DNA of 64,000 nucleotides from Thalassobius sp. Cn5-15 (GTDB lineage Bacteria; Pseudomonadota; Alphaproteobacteria; Rhodobacterales; Rhodobacteraceae): contig NZ_JAKRGF010000001.1 of NCBI RefSeq assembly GCF_022347685.1, positions 1,116,001 to 1,180,000 of the forward strand, written 5' to 3'. Position numbers and translations under genes: made by a program. The notes below the pieces were generated by a model. The model saw only the letters and a program-made list of their open reading frames with translations, was not told the DNA's origin and searched no databases. Position 1 is the first letter of the stretch; each line of letters opens with the position of its first letter. Positions 44,605 to 53,911 of the stretch are shown here, one piece after another.

Positions 44605-46617
44605 TCAGCGTCTGGTGAAATTGATGTTGTTCAGAATCGCATCAAACGCATCGCGCTCTTCGCGGTTGATTCGGGCACCGTTTTCACCAACGTCATAGTG
44701 CGCACGATCTTCTTGTTCGCTGCGCAATGCGCGGTTGCGGGTCTCGGTCGCTTGATGCAGGCGATGTGTCAGCGCCTCATCCTCTGAGGTGGGCAGGTCT
44801 TCCTCTGCTTCGCTAATTTCAGCGTCCAGCCCACGTGTGGCCTGCAACTTGGCCAGTTCTTCAGACACCGACATGCGCACTGTATCCAAATCTCCGGCGC
44901 GGCGCACGGCGGGTGCAATGGCCACATGGGGCAGCGCGAACAGGCTTTCAAGGGCATAGGGGCCCAGCGCCTCAAAAATACGCCCCTCGACGTCGAGCAA
45001 CTCACCACGGTCAGTGCAATCCAATAGGATGTTGCGAATGTCGCTGCGGTCGCGGTCATGGCACTGCATGCGATCAATCTGGCTGTCAAATTCCGGCAAC
45101 AGCTGTGGTGTGCGGATCAAGGCGGCCAATATGACCGCTTCGCGCAGGTGGTTATCCGCCCCCTCCCCCGCAGACACCAGCATCGACGATTTGGTGCTGG
45201 CCAGCGGTGTGGGGGCAAAGCCACCCTTGCGCCAACCGCCTTTAAAACCCCCACCACGTTGGAAATCACGTTGGAAGCCGCGCTGCGGGGCCTCGTTAAA
45301 ACCACGCCCGCCCTGCTGTTCACTGCGGCGGGAAAACCCAAACAGATCGCCGCGCAGATCTTTGATCGCCAGTCCGTAATGTTCCCGGATCGACGGGTCA
45401 CGGATCAGCTTGATCTTTTCACGCAGGGATTTGTCCAGAGCAGCCTTGCGTTCGGGGCTGTCAAAAACCTTTCCTTCGGTTTCGCGCTGCCACAGCAGAT
45501 CCACCATCGGGATCGCGTTATCCAGCAGCTCTTGCAGCTTCTCCGGCCCTTCCTGACGGATCAGATCATCGGGATCCTTGCCTTCGGGCATCAAAGCAAA
45601 ACGCAGGGACTTCCCAGCCTCCAACAAGGGCAGCGCCAGATCAATCACCCGCATCGCCGCGCGCAGACCAGCAGTATCGCCATCCAGCGCAATGATCGGC
45701 TCCGGCGCAATCCGCCACAAGAGTTGCAGCTGGTTTTCGGTGATCGCCGTGCCCAGCGGCGCGACAGAGGCACCAAACCCCGCCTCTGCCAGCGCGATCA
45801 CATCCATATAGCCTTCGGCCACAATCAGCGGCTGCCCCTTACCCGCCGCCTCTCGCGCGGGGCCGTGGTTGTAAAGATTGCGGCCCTTATCAAACAGCGC
45901 TGTTTCCGAACTGTTGAGGTATTTGGCGTTGTCGTTGGGATCCATCGCACGACCGCCAAACGCAATGCAGCGCCCGCGGGGATCGCGGATCGGAAACATG
46001 ATCCGGTTGCGGAAGGCATCATAGGGCTTGCCGCCTTTGTTAGACGGTTTCGCCAGTCCCGCACCAATGATCAGCTCTTCCTCAACCCCTTTGCCGCGCA
46101 GATGATCCCATAGGTTTTGCCACCCCTCCGGGGCAAAGCCGATTTCAAAACGCGCCTGCGTTTCCCCCATCAACCCACGACGCTGCAAATAGGCGCGCGC
46201 ATCCGCTGCCACCCCCCGGCTGAGTTGCAGGCGGAAAAACTGCACCGCCATGTCCATGACATCAGACAGCTGGTTGCGCTTGTCGGCCTTCTTCTGCGCC
46301 TGCGGATCGCGCTGGGGCATCGGCATTCCGGCCTCACGGGCCAGAATTTCCACCGCCTCCATAAATTCCACATTCTCGGTTTCGCGGATGAAAGTGATAG
46401 CGTCCCCTTTGGCGTGGCAGCCAAAGCAGTAGTAGTACCCCTTGCGATCATCCACGTGGAACGAGGCCGATTTTTCCTGATGGAACGGGCATGGTGCCCA
46501 CATGTCACCCTTGCCCTGATTAGATTTGCGCTGGTCCCATATGACCTTGCGCCCCACCACCTGAGAGATGGAGGTGCGGTTGCGCAATTCGTCAAGGAAA
46601 CCGGGGGGCAGACTCAT
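44605..46617 (-). CDS. dnaG: DNA primase
   Basis: 670 residues. An N-terminal zinc ribbon (CPFHQEKSASFHVDD then CFGCHAKGD), a catalytic core with TOPRIM motifs (VAEGYMDVIAL and DGDTAG), and a C-terminal helicase-interaction domain are present. A Gly/Arg-rich linker (GGRGFNEAPQRGFQRDF) lies between core and C-terminal domain. It makes RNA primers at replication forks. Upstream of rpoD on the same strand. Confidence 0.97.
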   Translation of the reverse strand: MSLPPGFLDELRNRTSISQVVGRKVIWDQRKSNQGKGDMWAPCPFHQEKSASFHVDDRKGYYYCFGCHAKGDAITFIRETENVEFMEAVEILAREAGMPMPQRDPQAQKKADKRNQLSDVMDMAVQFFRLQLSRGVAADARAYLQRRGLMGETQARFEIGFAPEGWQNLWDHLRGKGVEEELIIGAGLAKPSNKGGKPYDAFRNRIMFPIRDPRGRCIAFGGRAMDPNDNAKYLNSSETALFDKGRNLYNHGPAREAAGKGQPLIVAEGYMDVIALAEAGFGASVAPLGTAITENQLQLLWRIAPEPIIALDGDTAGLRAAMRVIDLALPLLEAGKSLRFALMPEGKDPDDLIRQEGPEKLQELLDNAIPMVDLLWQRETEGKVFDSPERKAALDKSLREKIKLIRDPSIREHYGLAIKDLRGDLFGFSRRSEQQGGRGFNEAPQRGFQRDFQRGGGFKGGWRKGGFAPTPLASTKSSMLVSAGEGADNHLREAVILAALIRTPQLLPEFDSQIDRMQCHDRDRSDIRNILLDCTDRGELLDVEGRIFEALGPYALESLFALPHVAIAPAVRRAGDLDTVRMSVSEELAKLQATRGLDAEISEAEEDLPTSEDEALTHRLHQATETRNRALRSEQEDRAHYDVGENGARINREERDAFDAILNNINFTRR

Positions 46618-46666
46618 GAAGGGGACTATAGCGGGTTGCGGAGGTCAGGCAAAGGCGCAGACGTCT

Positions 46667-46999
46667 TTACCCCTCATACTGGTTACAGGCGGTGGCAAAG
46701 GTTGCGCTGACCTCCGGGCCCAGCTGCGCCTCTGGCAGGGTGTAAACCCAGTTCACCAAGAGATCGACATGCTGTTCATAGGGGCTATCTTTGATCTCAT
46801 CTGACCGACGCACCAGCTTATCCGCGCGTTTCTGCGACCGGCTGTCCAGCCGATGCTGCACCGCTTTTTCCACAATCGCCGACTGCGCAGTACAACGCGC
46901 CTCACGTTCCTCGGCGGTTTCTGCCTGCACCAGCGAGGCCGCCAGCAGGCAGGCGGTCACAGTGGCGGTACGGACGACGGGTTTGAAAATACGCAGCAT
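46667..46999 (-). CDS. Secreted protein, hypothetical
   Basis: 110 residues. A Sec signal peptide (about 1-26, ending LVQAE) precedes a helical, charged mature domain (EEREARCTAQSAIVEKAV) with two cysteines (ARCTAQ and TACNQY), possibly disulfide-bonded. Periplasmic by prediction. Not recognised; similar small proteins are common in Rhodobacterales. It lies 50 bases after the dnaG start region in reverse order, so it is upstream of dnaG and could be co-transcribed. Confidence 0.7.
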   Translation of the reverse strand: MLRIFKPVVRTATVTACLLAASLVQAETAEEREARCTAQSAIVEKAVQHRLDSRSQKRADKLVRRSDEIKDSPYEQHVDLLVNWVYTLPEAQLGPEVSATFATACNQYEG

Positions 47000-47331
47000 G
47001 ATAGCCCCCTATCCGGTTATAGGTTCCGGCATTAAGATCCCCCCGTTTTGCCAGCCTCAATGCCCCCATGCAAGCCACTGCGGCATAAGGATGGTCAAAA
47101 TCATCATAGGTCTATATCAAAGAGCAGCTGCACGCCCATCAGTGCCATTTCACCCCCGTGCCAACCGCGTCAGACCCCAGCAATTCCTTGCGGGTGCCTT
47201 TTTTCCGCCCTGTTTGACCTCGATACATACGTAAGAATGCCCCCTTAACCAATAATTGCGCCTAAGACGCCCGGCTGCGTCGGCGTTTAGGGATGTGAGG
47301 GACTCGGCGTTGAAACACAGAGGTTGAGAAG
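47000..47331. other. Intergenic region upstream of the TadG-like genes
   Basis: 332 bases between divergent genes with no gene I can support. It must hold promoters for the leftward secreted-protein gene and the rightward TadG-like unit. No named operator is seen. Confidence 0.5.
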
Positions 47332-49017
47332 ATGAAGCGTACACATAGACTGCATATGCCGCGCCAGATGGCGCAGGGCTGCGCCAAAGCCGCGCGCCGT
47401 CTTGATCACTTCGGTCGGGACGAAAGCGGCGCTGTACTTCTGTTTGCCATGTTCATGCTGACCTGCATGCTGATGATCGGCGGGGTCGGTATTGACCTGA
47501 TGCGGTTTGAACGAGACCGGATGTCGCTGCAGAACACGCTGGACAGCGCGGTTCTGGCCGCCGCTGATCTGGACCAGACCCAACCCGCCCGTCAGGTGGT
47601 AGAGGATTACTTCCAGAAAGCTGGCGTTGGCGCCTCGCTCACCAGCGTGAACGTGGATGAAGGCATCGGCTTCCGCTCCGTATCGGTGACGGCAGAATCC
47701 AAGATCAACACCCATTTCATGAAACTGTTCAACATCAAGACACTGACCGCGCCGGCGACCGGCAAAGCGGAAGAGCGGATTGATGGTATCGAGATTTCGC
47801 TGGTGTTGGATGTCTCCGGCTCGATGAACTCCAACTCACGTCTGAAACGTCTGCGCCCTGCCGCGCGCTCCTTTGTGGATACGGTTCTCGAATCTGCTCA
47901 GGAAGGCAACATCTACGTTTCTATCGTGCCTTACGCGACGCAGGTGGCGGTGGGCAAAAACCTGCTGGATCAATACACTGTCAGCGACGAACATGAGTAT
48001 TCCCACTGCGTGAACTTTGCCAGCGCGGATTTCAACCGCACATCGATTTCCCCCAACACCGAACTGGACCGGACAGCGCATTTTGATCCGTGGTATCACC
48101 GCGAATTGAACGAGGACTCAGAAAGTGACTTCCACCGGGTTTGCGCAACCGGCAACAACCTGCAGGTCCTGCCATTTTCCAACAACCGCACCACGTTGCA
48201 CAACTACATCAACAAGCTGACCGCACGCGGCAACACCTCGATTGATCTGGGCATGAAATGGGGCGCCGCACTGGTGGATCCTTCGACGCAGCCGGTGCTG
48301 ACTGGTCTGATCGACGATGGTCACGCCCCGAACGCATTCCGCGGTCGCCCGCATGAATTCAACAACAGCAGCACGCTGAAAGTGGTGGTGCTGATGACCG
48401 ATGGGCGCAACACCAACCAGTATTACCTGAATGACTCGGTAAAATCTGGTGCCAGCGGTGTGTGGTACAACGCCGAAGCCAAGGTTTATTCGGTCTACAA
48501 CGGCTTTTACAACAACCGCCATAACTACTACTGGCCTGACAGCGGCAAATATACCGATCATCCCTATGGCAACGGCACATATGAAGAATGCCGCTGGGAG
48601 TGGACGCGCAACCGATGGGGGAACTGGTATCAGGTGCAACGCTGCGAGAACGTAGATGAACCTGGAACCGCGGTGAACCTGACCTACCCCGAACTATGGA
48701 ACCGTGCCTCGCTGACCTGGAACCGTGACGAAAACTACGGCTTTGATCAGAACCGTCAGTGGAAATACTACAACAGCATCCGCCACTACCACGGCGCCAA
48801 CACCAAGGACGCCCGCACCAATGCGATCTGCACCGCCGCCAAAAACAACGGCATTGTGATCTTCACCGTCGGCTTTGAGGCGCCCGATCGTGGTCAGAAC
48901 GTGCTGCGCAAATGCGCCAGCTCTGACGGGCACCACTTCGATGTGGATGGTCTGGCGATTGATGACGCCTTTGAATCCATCGCCGCGTCGATCCGTAAAC
49001 TGAGGCTGGTACAATGA
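47332..49017 (+). CDS. TadG-like pilus assembly protein with von Willebrand A domain
   Basis: 561 residues. After a basic N-terminus, the DESGAVLLFAMFMLTCMLMI segment is a TadE/TadG-type N-terminal membrane helix of flp pilus proteins. A VWA domain has the MIDAS motif LVLDVSGSMNS and a later VVLMTDGRNT. A Tyr/Asn/Trp-rich insertion (about 365-480) lies inside the VWA region. The C-terminus returns to VWA sequence (GIVIFTVGF). Anchored in the inner membrane with a periplasmic domain. First of three coupled genes. Confidence 0.85.
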   Translation: MKRTHRLHMPRQMAQGCAKAARRLDHFGRDESGAVLLFAMFMLTCMLMIGGVGIDLMRFERDRMSLQNTLDSAVLAAADLDQTQPARQVVEDYFQKAGVGASLTSVNVDEGIGFRSVSVTAESKINTHFMKLFNIKTLTAPATGKAEERIDGIEISLVLDVSGSMNSNSRLKRLRPAARSFVDTVLESAQEGNIYVSIVPYATQVAVGKNLLDQYTVSDEHEYSHCVNFASADFNRTSISPNTELDRTAHFDPWYHRELNEDSESDFHRVCATGNNLQVLPFSNNRTTLHNYINKLTARGNTSIDLGMKWGAALVDPSTQPVLTGLIDDGHAPNAFRGRPHEFNNSSTLKVVVLMTDGRNTNQYYLNDSVKSGASGVWYNAEAKVYSVYNGFYNNRHNYYWPDSGKYTDHPYGNGTYEECRWEWTRNRWGNWYQVQRCENVDEPGTAVNLTYPELWNRASLTWNRDENYGFDQNRQWKYYNSIRHYHGANTKDARTNAICTAAKNNGIVIFTVGFEAPDRGQNVLRKCASSDGHHFDVDGLAIDDAFESIAASIRKLRLVQ

Positions 49018-49640
49018 GTGGTCTGTTTTCCAAATCCAAGCGGACGCAGCCGCGCTGCCCAATGCCAGCCACATCCTTTGGCCATCGTCTGCGCCAAAAA
49101 ATCGGCCAGCGGGTCAACCAGAAACTGGGCCATACTTTCAGCAAGGAAGAAGACGGCAGTGCCGCATTGGAATTTGCCGTCGTCGCCCCCCTGTTGATGC
49201 TGATCCTGTTTTCAACCTTTGAACTGGGCTTGCTGACAGTGCGTGAAACCCTGCTGGAACGGGCGCTTGATCTGACGGTGCGCGACATCCGCCTGGGCAC
49301 TGGCACCGCACCGCAGCATGATGAGCTGAAAGCCCGCATCTGCGACCGCGCCTATCTGCTGCACGACTGCAGCAGCAACCTGCGGATTGAGATGATCCAG
49401 CTGGATCCGCGCAACTGGACCGACCCGCGCGCCGATGCCGATTGCACCGATCGCAGCCGTGACGTGGAGCCGGTGCGTGCCTTTGTGCATGGTCGTGAAA
49501 ACGAAATGATGCTTGTGCGTGTCTGCGTCAAGGTAGAGCCCCTCTTCCCGACCAGTGGCCTGGGTGAGGCGCTGCACAAGGATGGCGCTGGGGATTATTC
49601 GCTGATCGCCCGATCCGCCTTCGTACAGGAGCCGCGCTAA
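49014..49640 (+). CDS. TadE-like pseudopilin family protein
   Basis: 208 residues. The TadE signature EEDGSAALEFAVVAPLLMLI (residues about 44-63) is a glutamate-bearing membrane helix of the pseudopilin type. A periplasmic part with two or three cysteines (ARICDRAYLLHDC) follows. Its ATG overlaps the TadG-like stop by four bases, and its stop overlaps the next start by one base. It likely acts in assembly of a Flp/Tad pilus, or as a related envelope component. Confidence 0.85.
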   Translation: MSGLFSKSKRTQPRCPMPATSFGHRLRQKIGQRVNQKLGHTFSKEEDGSAALEFAVVAPLLMLILFSTFELGLLTVRETLLERALDLTVRDIRLGTGTAPQHDELKARICDRAYLLHDCSSNLRIEMIQLDPRNWTDPRADADCTDRSRDVEPVRAFVHGRENEMMLVRVCVKVEPLFPTSGLGEALHKDGAGDYSLIARSAFVQEPR

Positions 49641-50221
49641 TGTTGAACGCTGTGACTTACCTGCCCAAACGTGCCGCTTCGGCAACCCGTCGGTTCGCCA
49701 CCCGCTTTGTCAAGGATGGCAGTGGCTCCGTCGCGGTCGAGGCCGTGCTGATCCTGCCCTTCCTGCTGTGGACCTTTCTGGCGACCTACGTCTACTTCGA
49801 CGCCTTCCGCCAAAGCTCGGTCAACCTGCGGGCCGCTTATACTATCGGTGACATGCTCAGCCGGGAAACTGCGGCGGTGAATGACACCTATGTCTCTTCG
49901 ATGCAGAACCTGTTCGAATTTCTTTCGAAACGCAACTCGGACCCTGCGGTGCGTATTTCGGTGGCCATGTGGGACGAAGAGGACAGCCGCTATAAACTGG
50001 ACTGGTCCGAGGCCCGCGGTGGTCGCGCGCCCCTCAACGAGGACGGCGTCAACGCCATGCGCACCCGCCTGCCCGACCTGCCGGACAACGAACGGGTGAT
50101 CCTTGTGGAAACATGGAGCACGTATAAACCGCTGTTCAACGTCGGCCTCAGCGAGGATGATCTTTACAACATGGTCTTCACCAGCCCGCGTTTTGCACCG
50201 CAACTGGTGTTCCAGAACTGA
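49640..50221 (+). CDS. TadE/TadF-like protein
   Basis: 193 residues with one N-terminal membrane helix in KDGSGSVAVEAVLILPFLLW, again of TadE/TadF type. The periplasmic domain (about 60-193) contains SVNLRAAYTIGDMLSRETA and VILVETWSTYKPLF. Coupled to the TadE-like gene. The other tad genes (pilin, prepilin peptidase, ATPase, secretin) are not in the window, so this is a detached three-gene set. Confidence 0.8.
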   Translation: MLNAVTYLPKRAASATRRFATRFVKDGSGSVAVEAVLILPFLLWTFLATYVYFDAFRQSSVNLRAAYTIGDMLSRETAAVNDTYVSSMQNLFEFLSKRNSDPAVRISVAMWDEEDSRYKLDWSEARGGRAPLNEDGVNAMRTRLPDLPDNERVILVETWSTYKPLFNVGLSEDDLYNMVFTSPRFAPQLVFQN

Positions 50222-50248
50222 TCTTCCCGTCAGTCAAGCGAAACGATA

Positions 50249-50806
50249 TCAGGCGCTGCGCTCTGCGATGAGCGCCTGAATCAATTCTGCCATGATCTTG
50301 GTCTGATTGCCCGGCGTCACACCGCCAACGCCAACCCGCGCGCCCAAACGCCACCATAGACCTGGCCGCCAGCTGCGCGGCAGCTGAGCCCCGTCCAGCA
50401 GCGCCAGGTCCAGACGCAAGAGAAAACCGTTTGACGGTTTGAACGCAAAGGCGCCGCGATCTACCGACTTGATCGCCTGAACCGGCGCAATCAGCGTGCC
50501 GTCACCGTCGCGCAGCCCGCTACGGGTCAGCGCAATGTGGGATCCGGTGCTGGCGTACATTTTCGCCGACAGCGCCAGCGACAATGCGCCAAGTGACACC
50601 ACAAAGACCTGCAACAGGATCTGCGCCGGTGGCGCGGTAAAGCCGAAGATCACCAGCAACATCCCAAGAACCGCCAGCATCCCCAGTGCCAGCCAGCGCC
50701 GCGAAGCTGAAACAGTAACCATGGCCAGAACCTCTTCGCCCGCAGGTCCGCCCTGCGGCGTAGTTTGCACCTGTTCTGGCTCTGGGCTGTGATCTGTCGG
50801 CTGCAT
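50249..50806 (-). CDS. Membrane protein with two TM helices, hypothetical
   Basis: 185 residues from ATG 50806, with AGGAG six bases upstream; upstream in-frame sequence is non-coding in character. A polar Pro/Gln-rich N-terminus (about 1-30) is followed by two transmembrane helices (about 38-82), then a cytosolic beta-rich domain with VQAIKSVDRGAFAFKPSNG and the C-terminal block RLGARVGVGGVTP. A PH-like fold is possible. Not named with confidence. Convergent with the TadF-like gene. Confidence 0.7.
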   Translation of the reverse strand: MQPTDHSPEPEQVQTTPQGGPAGEEVLAMVTVSASRRWLALGMLAVLGMLLVIFGFTAPPAQILLQVFVVSLGALSLALSAKMYASTGSHIALTRSGLRDGDGTLIAPVQAIKSVDRGAFAFKPSNGFLLRLDLALLDGAQLPRSWRPGLWWRLGARVGVGGVTPGNQTKIMAELIQALIAERSA

Positions 50807-51111
50807 ATTGCGCTCCTCATCAATGCTTAGGCGCTCATAGCCTGCGCAGAGGCGCAATTCCAGCCTTATCCCCAGCACCGCTATTTCCTGGCACAGCTTT
50901 GCCACGCCAGAGATGGCATAACTCTGATGCAAAAATTTCATGGCCCAATACCGTACAGCCCCACGACCTGCGCCGATACTCTGAGCATCGTCCCTTTCTA
51001 CAGGCCCTGTGAGCCGCCTGACCACGCACCTGAGGCAAAGTCGTAGAATTGACGCTTGCCACAGGTGCACGCCGCCCCTAGCATGGCACAAACCACTGAT
51101 ATAGCGAATAA
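50807..51111. other. Intergenic region
   Basis: 305 bases between divergent genes with nothing I can support as a gene. It holds the promoters of the leftward membrane protein gene and the rightward small membrane protein gene. Confidence 0.45.
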
Positions 51112-51396
51112 ATGTCAGGATGGGGCACACCAGAGCAAGAGGCGGACCGCCGCCGTATGCTGGCCGAGGAAACAGCAGCAATGCTGGACGGCGCCGCAGG
51201 CAATACACATTCACACCACCGGTTCAAAAACCCCGGCAGTTTCCTTGCGGGCTCAATGGCCGCAAGGCGCGATGTACACAGCGGCAAGACCCGTGCCGAG
51301 GCCGCGATCGAATGGTCAGTGCGCCTGCTGGGCGCTGCGATTTTCATCGGTTTGTTCTATCTGGTCACAGACAGCGTGGACCTGATCCCTTGGTAA
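51112..51396 (+). CDS. Small single-pass membrane protein, hypothetical
   Basis: 94 residues. A charged N-terminal part (about 1-65, EQEADRRRMLAEETAAMLD and a His/Asn patch) precedes one C-terminal transmembrane helix (about 71-88, LLGAAIFIGLFYLVTDSVDL). No ribosome-binding site is obvious, and an in-frame ATG 45 bases on is possible. Not recognised. It is convergent with the TetR gene. Confidence 0.6.
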   Translation: MSGWGTPEQEADRRRMLAEETAAMLDGAAGNTHSHHRFKNPGSFLAGSMAARRDVHSGKTRAEAAIEWSVRLLGAAIFIGLFYLVTDSVDLIPW

Positions 51397-51403
51397 GCCG
51401 TCT

Positions 51404-51991
51404 TCAAACACAGACCGATTTGCGCACCATATCCCAATAGAGAACCTCAACCTCATCGCCAGATAGACGCCCGCTTGGGCGATACCATGTGGTCACACCG
51501 GTCAGCATCGCAATCACCGCCATAGTGGTGATGCGAATATCACTGGCCGCAAACAGCCCCGCATGAACGCCTTCGCGCAGGATCTCTTCCAGCTCTGCCT
51601 CATAGCGGCGGCGCAACTCTTCGATGGCGGCAAAATTGGCCTCTGTCAAGTTGCGCAGCTCCATATAGGCGATAAACACTTCATCGGGACGGTTGAGGTG
51701 ATAGCGGATGTGAAAACGGGCGAAATCCTCCAGTCGCGTCAATGGATCGCCCCCCTTCGCGCGGCCCTGCCGCTGCTCTAGCAGGTGTTCCATATGGCTG
51801 CGCATCAGATCAAACAGCAACGTCTGCTTGTCCGGCGTGTAGTTATAAAGCGCACCGGCCTGCACCCCCACCTCGCGCGCGATCTGTCGCATAGAAACGG
51901 CCGCAAAGCCATGTTGCGCAAACAGCCGCAACGCCGCGCCAAGGACGCGGGGGCCAGTGATATCGGAATGGGATCCAGCGGTTCTTGCCAT
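51404..51991 (-). CDS. TetR-family transcriptional regulator
   Basis: 195 residues from ATG 51991 (MARTAGSHSD); an ATG at 52021 would add 10 residues. The N-terminal HTH (about 14-62) has AALRLFAQHGFAAVSMRQIA, then VGVQAGALYNYTPDKQTLL. The C-terminal domain (about 80-195) is helical and would bind an effector such as an acyl-CoA. No obvious target gene is adjacent. Convergent with the small membrane protein gene and divergent from the lipoprotein gene at 52179. Confidence 0.85.
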   Translation of the reverse strand: MARTAGSHSDITGPRVLGAALRLFAQHGFAAVSMRQIAREVGVQAGALYNYTPDKQTLLFDLMRSHMEHLLEQRQGRAKGGDPLTRLEDFARFHIRYHLNRPDEVFIAYMELRNLTEANFAAIEELRRRYEAELEEILREGVHAGLFAASDIRITTMAVIAMLTGVTTWYRPSGRLSGDEVEVLYWDMVRKSVCV

Positions 51992-52178
51992 ACCTGCCAC
52001 GCTATCTGAACAGATGTTCATATCCTAGAAGAAATGGCACTGAGGCGCCAATCGCCGCTCCATAGCACAGACACCCCCATTGCCAACCCTCTTGACCGCT
52101 ACTATTGCCGAACCTCTTGCCAAGCAGCCACGCCACGGGCCATACGAGGGCGTCTGTTATTGATCGGATCCTGTTCTT

Positions 52179-52430
52179 ATGCGCCGCGCCACACCTCTGT
52201 ACTGTCTGAGCCTCTTCGTCATCGTGACGGCCTGCGCGCCCGCTGGCATCCCGGATCAGGCTGTTCCCGCGGCCCAAAACGCGCCCTATCCCGAACTGGT
52301 GCCACTGGAAACCGTACTGGCAGGCCAGGCCACAGCCGACCTCAGCACCGAAACCAGCGATAAACTGCGCGCCCGTGCCGCCGCCCTACGCGCCCGCGCC
52401 GCGCGGCTGCGTGCCCAAAACGGCGGCTGA
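52179..52430 (+). CDS. Small lipoprotein
   Basis: 83 residues. The signal peptide ends in a lipobox with Cys19 (VIVTAC). The mature part is short and Pro/Ala-rich, and the C-terminus is an Arg/Ala helix ([18 protein letters not shown]) with a strong heptad-like repeat. Probably anchored in the outer or inner membrane. It reads into hom with a 122-base gap. Not recognised. Confidence 0.68.
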   Translation: MRRATPLYCLSLFVIVTACAPAGIPDQAVPAAQNAPYPELVPLETVLAGQATADLSTETSDKLRARAAALRARAARLRAQNGG

Positions 52431-52552
52431 GGGCACCCTACAGCCGTCCTTCCCCCCGCATCGCAGGCCCCGCACTGCAATTGCCGCGTTGCACAGGGGC
52501 GCAAAGCCCGATACATCGCCAAGGGAATGATATGTCAGTTCAGGAGGGCCAG

Positions 52553-53839
52553 ATGAGCCAACCCTTGCGCCTTGGTATTGCAGGGCTCGGCACCGTGGGT
52601 GTCGGCGTTGTGAAAATTGTCCGTCAACAGGCTGCCCTACTGACTATGCGCACTGGGCGTGAGGTGGTGATCACCGCCGTATCCGCCCGTTCACGCGACA
52701 AGGATCGCGGCATCAATCTGAACAACTACGCATGGGAAGACGACGCTGTGGCGCTCGCCACCCGTGACGATGTGGATGTCTACGTCGAACTCATGGGGGG
52801 CGAAGAAGGTCCCGCCAAGGATTCGATCGAAGCCGCGCTGAAAGCAGGCAAAGATGTGGTCACCGCCAACAAGGCCCTACTGGCCCACCACGGGCAGGCG
52901 CTGGCCGAACTGGCCGAAGCCTCTGGCGCAGTGATACGCTATGAGGCAGCCGTCGCTGGCGGCATTCCAATCATCAAGTCGCTGACCGAAGGTCTGGCCG
53001 CCAATGAAATCACCCGTGTGATGGGAGTCATGAACGGCACCTGCAACTACATCCTGACCCGCATGGAAGCCACAGGTCAGGGCTACAACGCACTGTTCGC
53101 CGAAGCGGATGAACTGGGCTATCTTGAGGCGGACCCAAACCTTGATGTGGGCGGCATTGATGCCGGTCACAAACTGGCAATCCTGTCCTCGCTGGCCTTT
53201 GGCACGCAGATGGATTTCGAAGGCGTTGAACTGGAAGGCATCCAGCGCATCAGCCTCGAAGATATCCGTCAGGCCGCCGACATGGGCTACCGCATCAAAC
53301 TCTTGGGCGTGGCGCAGATGACAGGCCGCGGTCTGGAACAACGCATGTCGCCCTGTCTCGTGCCCGCGCAAAGCCCACTGGGCCAGCTGGAAGGTGGCAC
53401 CAACATGGTGGTCGTCGAAGGCTCCGACGTGGGTCAGGTCGTCCTGCGCGGCGCCGGTGCGGGCGAAGGCCCAACCGCAAGTGCCGTGATGGGCGACGTC
53501 TGCGACATCGCGCGCGGCTACCGCTATCCGGTGTTCGGCCAGACCGCCGACACACTGAAAAAGGCGCCCCGCGCCCAATCCGCCCTGCCCGCCCCCTACT
53601 ACCTGCGTCTGTCGCTGAAGGACAAACCGGGCGCACTGGCCAAAGTGGCCGCTGTGCTGGGTGAGGCAGGTGTGTCCATCGACCGGATGCGCCAATATGG
53701 CCACAAGGACAACAGCGCGCCGGTGCTGATGGTGACGCACAAAACCACCCGCGCCGATCTGGACACCGCACTAGCGGGCATCGAAAAAACCGATGTAGTG
53801 ACCGAAGCACCGGTTGCCTTGCGCATCGAAACTGTCTGA
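52553..53839 (+). CDS. hom: Homoserine dehydrogenase
   Basis: 428 residues from ATG 52553 (MSQPLRLGIAGLGTVGVGV), with GGAGGG nearby; an ATG at 52532 with its own AAGGGA would add 7 residues. NAD(P) loop GLGTVGVGVV, the catalytic block GGIDAGHKLAIL, and a C-terminal ACT domain (about 345-428, LRLSLKDKPGALAKVAAVL) that usually mediates threonine feedback are seen. It follows aspartate kinase (LysC) metabolically. A hairpin follows the stop. Confidence 0.95.
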   Translation: MSQPLRLGIAGLGTVGVGVVKIVRQQAALLTMRTGREVVITAVSARSRDKDRGINLNNYAWEDDAVALATRDDVDVYVELMGGEEGPAKDSIEAALKAGKDVVTANKALLAHHGQALAELAEASGAVIRYEAAVAGGIPIIKSLTEGLAANEITRVMGVMNGTCNYILTRMEATGQGYNALFAEADELGYLEADPNLDVGGIDAGHKLAILSSLAFGTQMDFEGVELEGIQRISLEDIRQAADMGYRIKLLGVAQMTGRGLEQRMSPCLVPAQSPLGQLEGGTNMVVVEGSDVGQVVLRGAGAGEGPTASAVMGDVCDIARGYRYPVFGQTADTLKKAPRAQSALPAPYYLRLSLKDKPGALAKVAAVLGEAGVSIDRMRQYGHKDNSAPVLMVTHKTTRADLDTALAGIEKTDVVTEAPVALRIETV

Positions 53840-53848
53840 TCTTACGCT

Positions 53849-53881
53849 CTGCGGCGCGTGTTATAATGGGCGCCGCAGTTT
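53849..53881 (+). terminator. Hairpin after hom
   Basis: Perfect 9-bp arms at 53849-53857 and 53870-53878 with a 12-base loop and three Ts. It starts 10 bases after the hom stop. TATAAT lies inside the loop (53862-53867) and could instead serve as a -10 element for recJ. Confidence 0.5.
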
Positions 53882-53911
53882 AAGTATTTTGGGAACATTG
53901 AAAGGCCGCTG

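Noticed and set aside
45058-46113. 351-residue plus-strand open frame antisense to dnaG
   Set aside because: Shadow of the primase gene; no domain or start signal.
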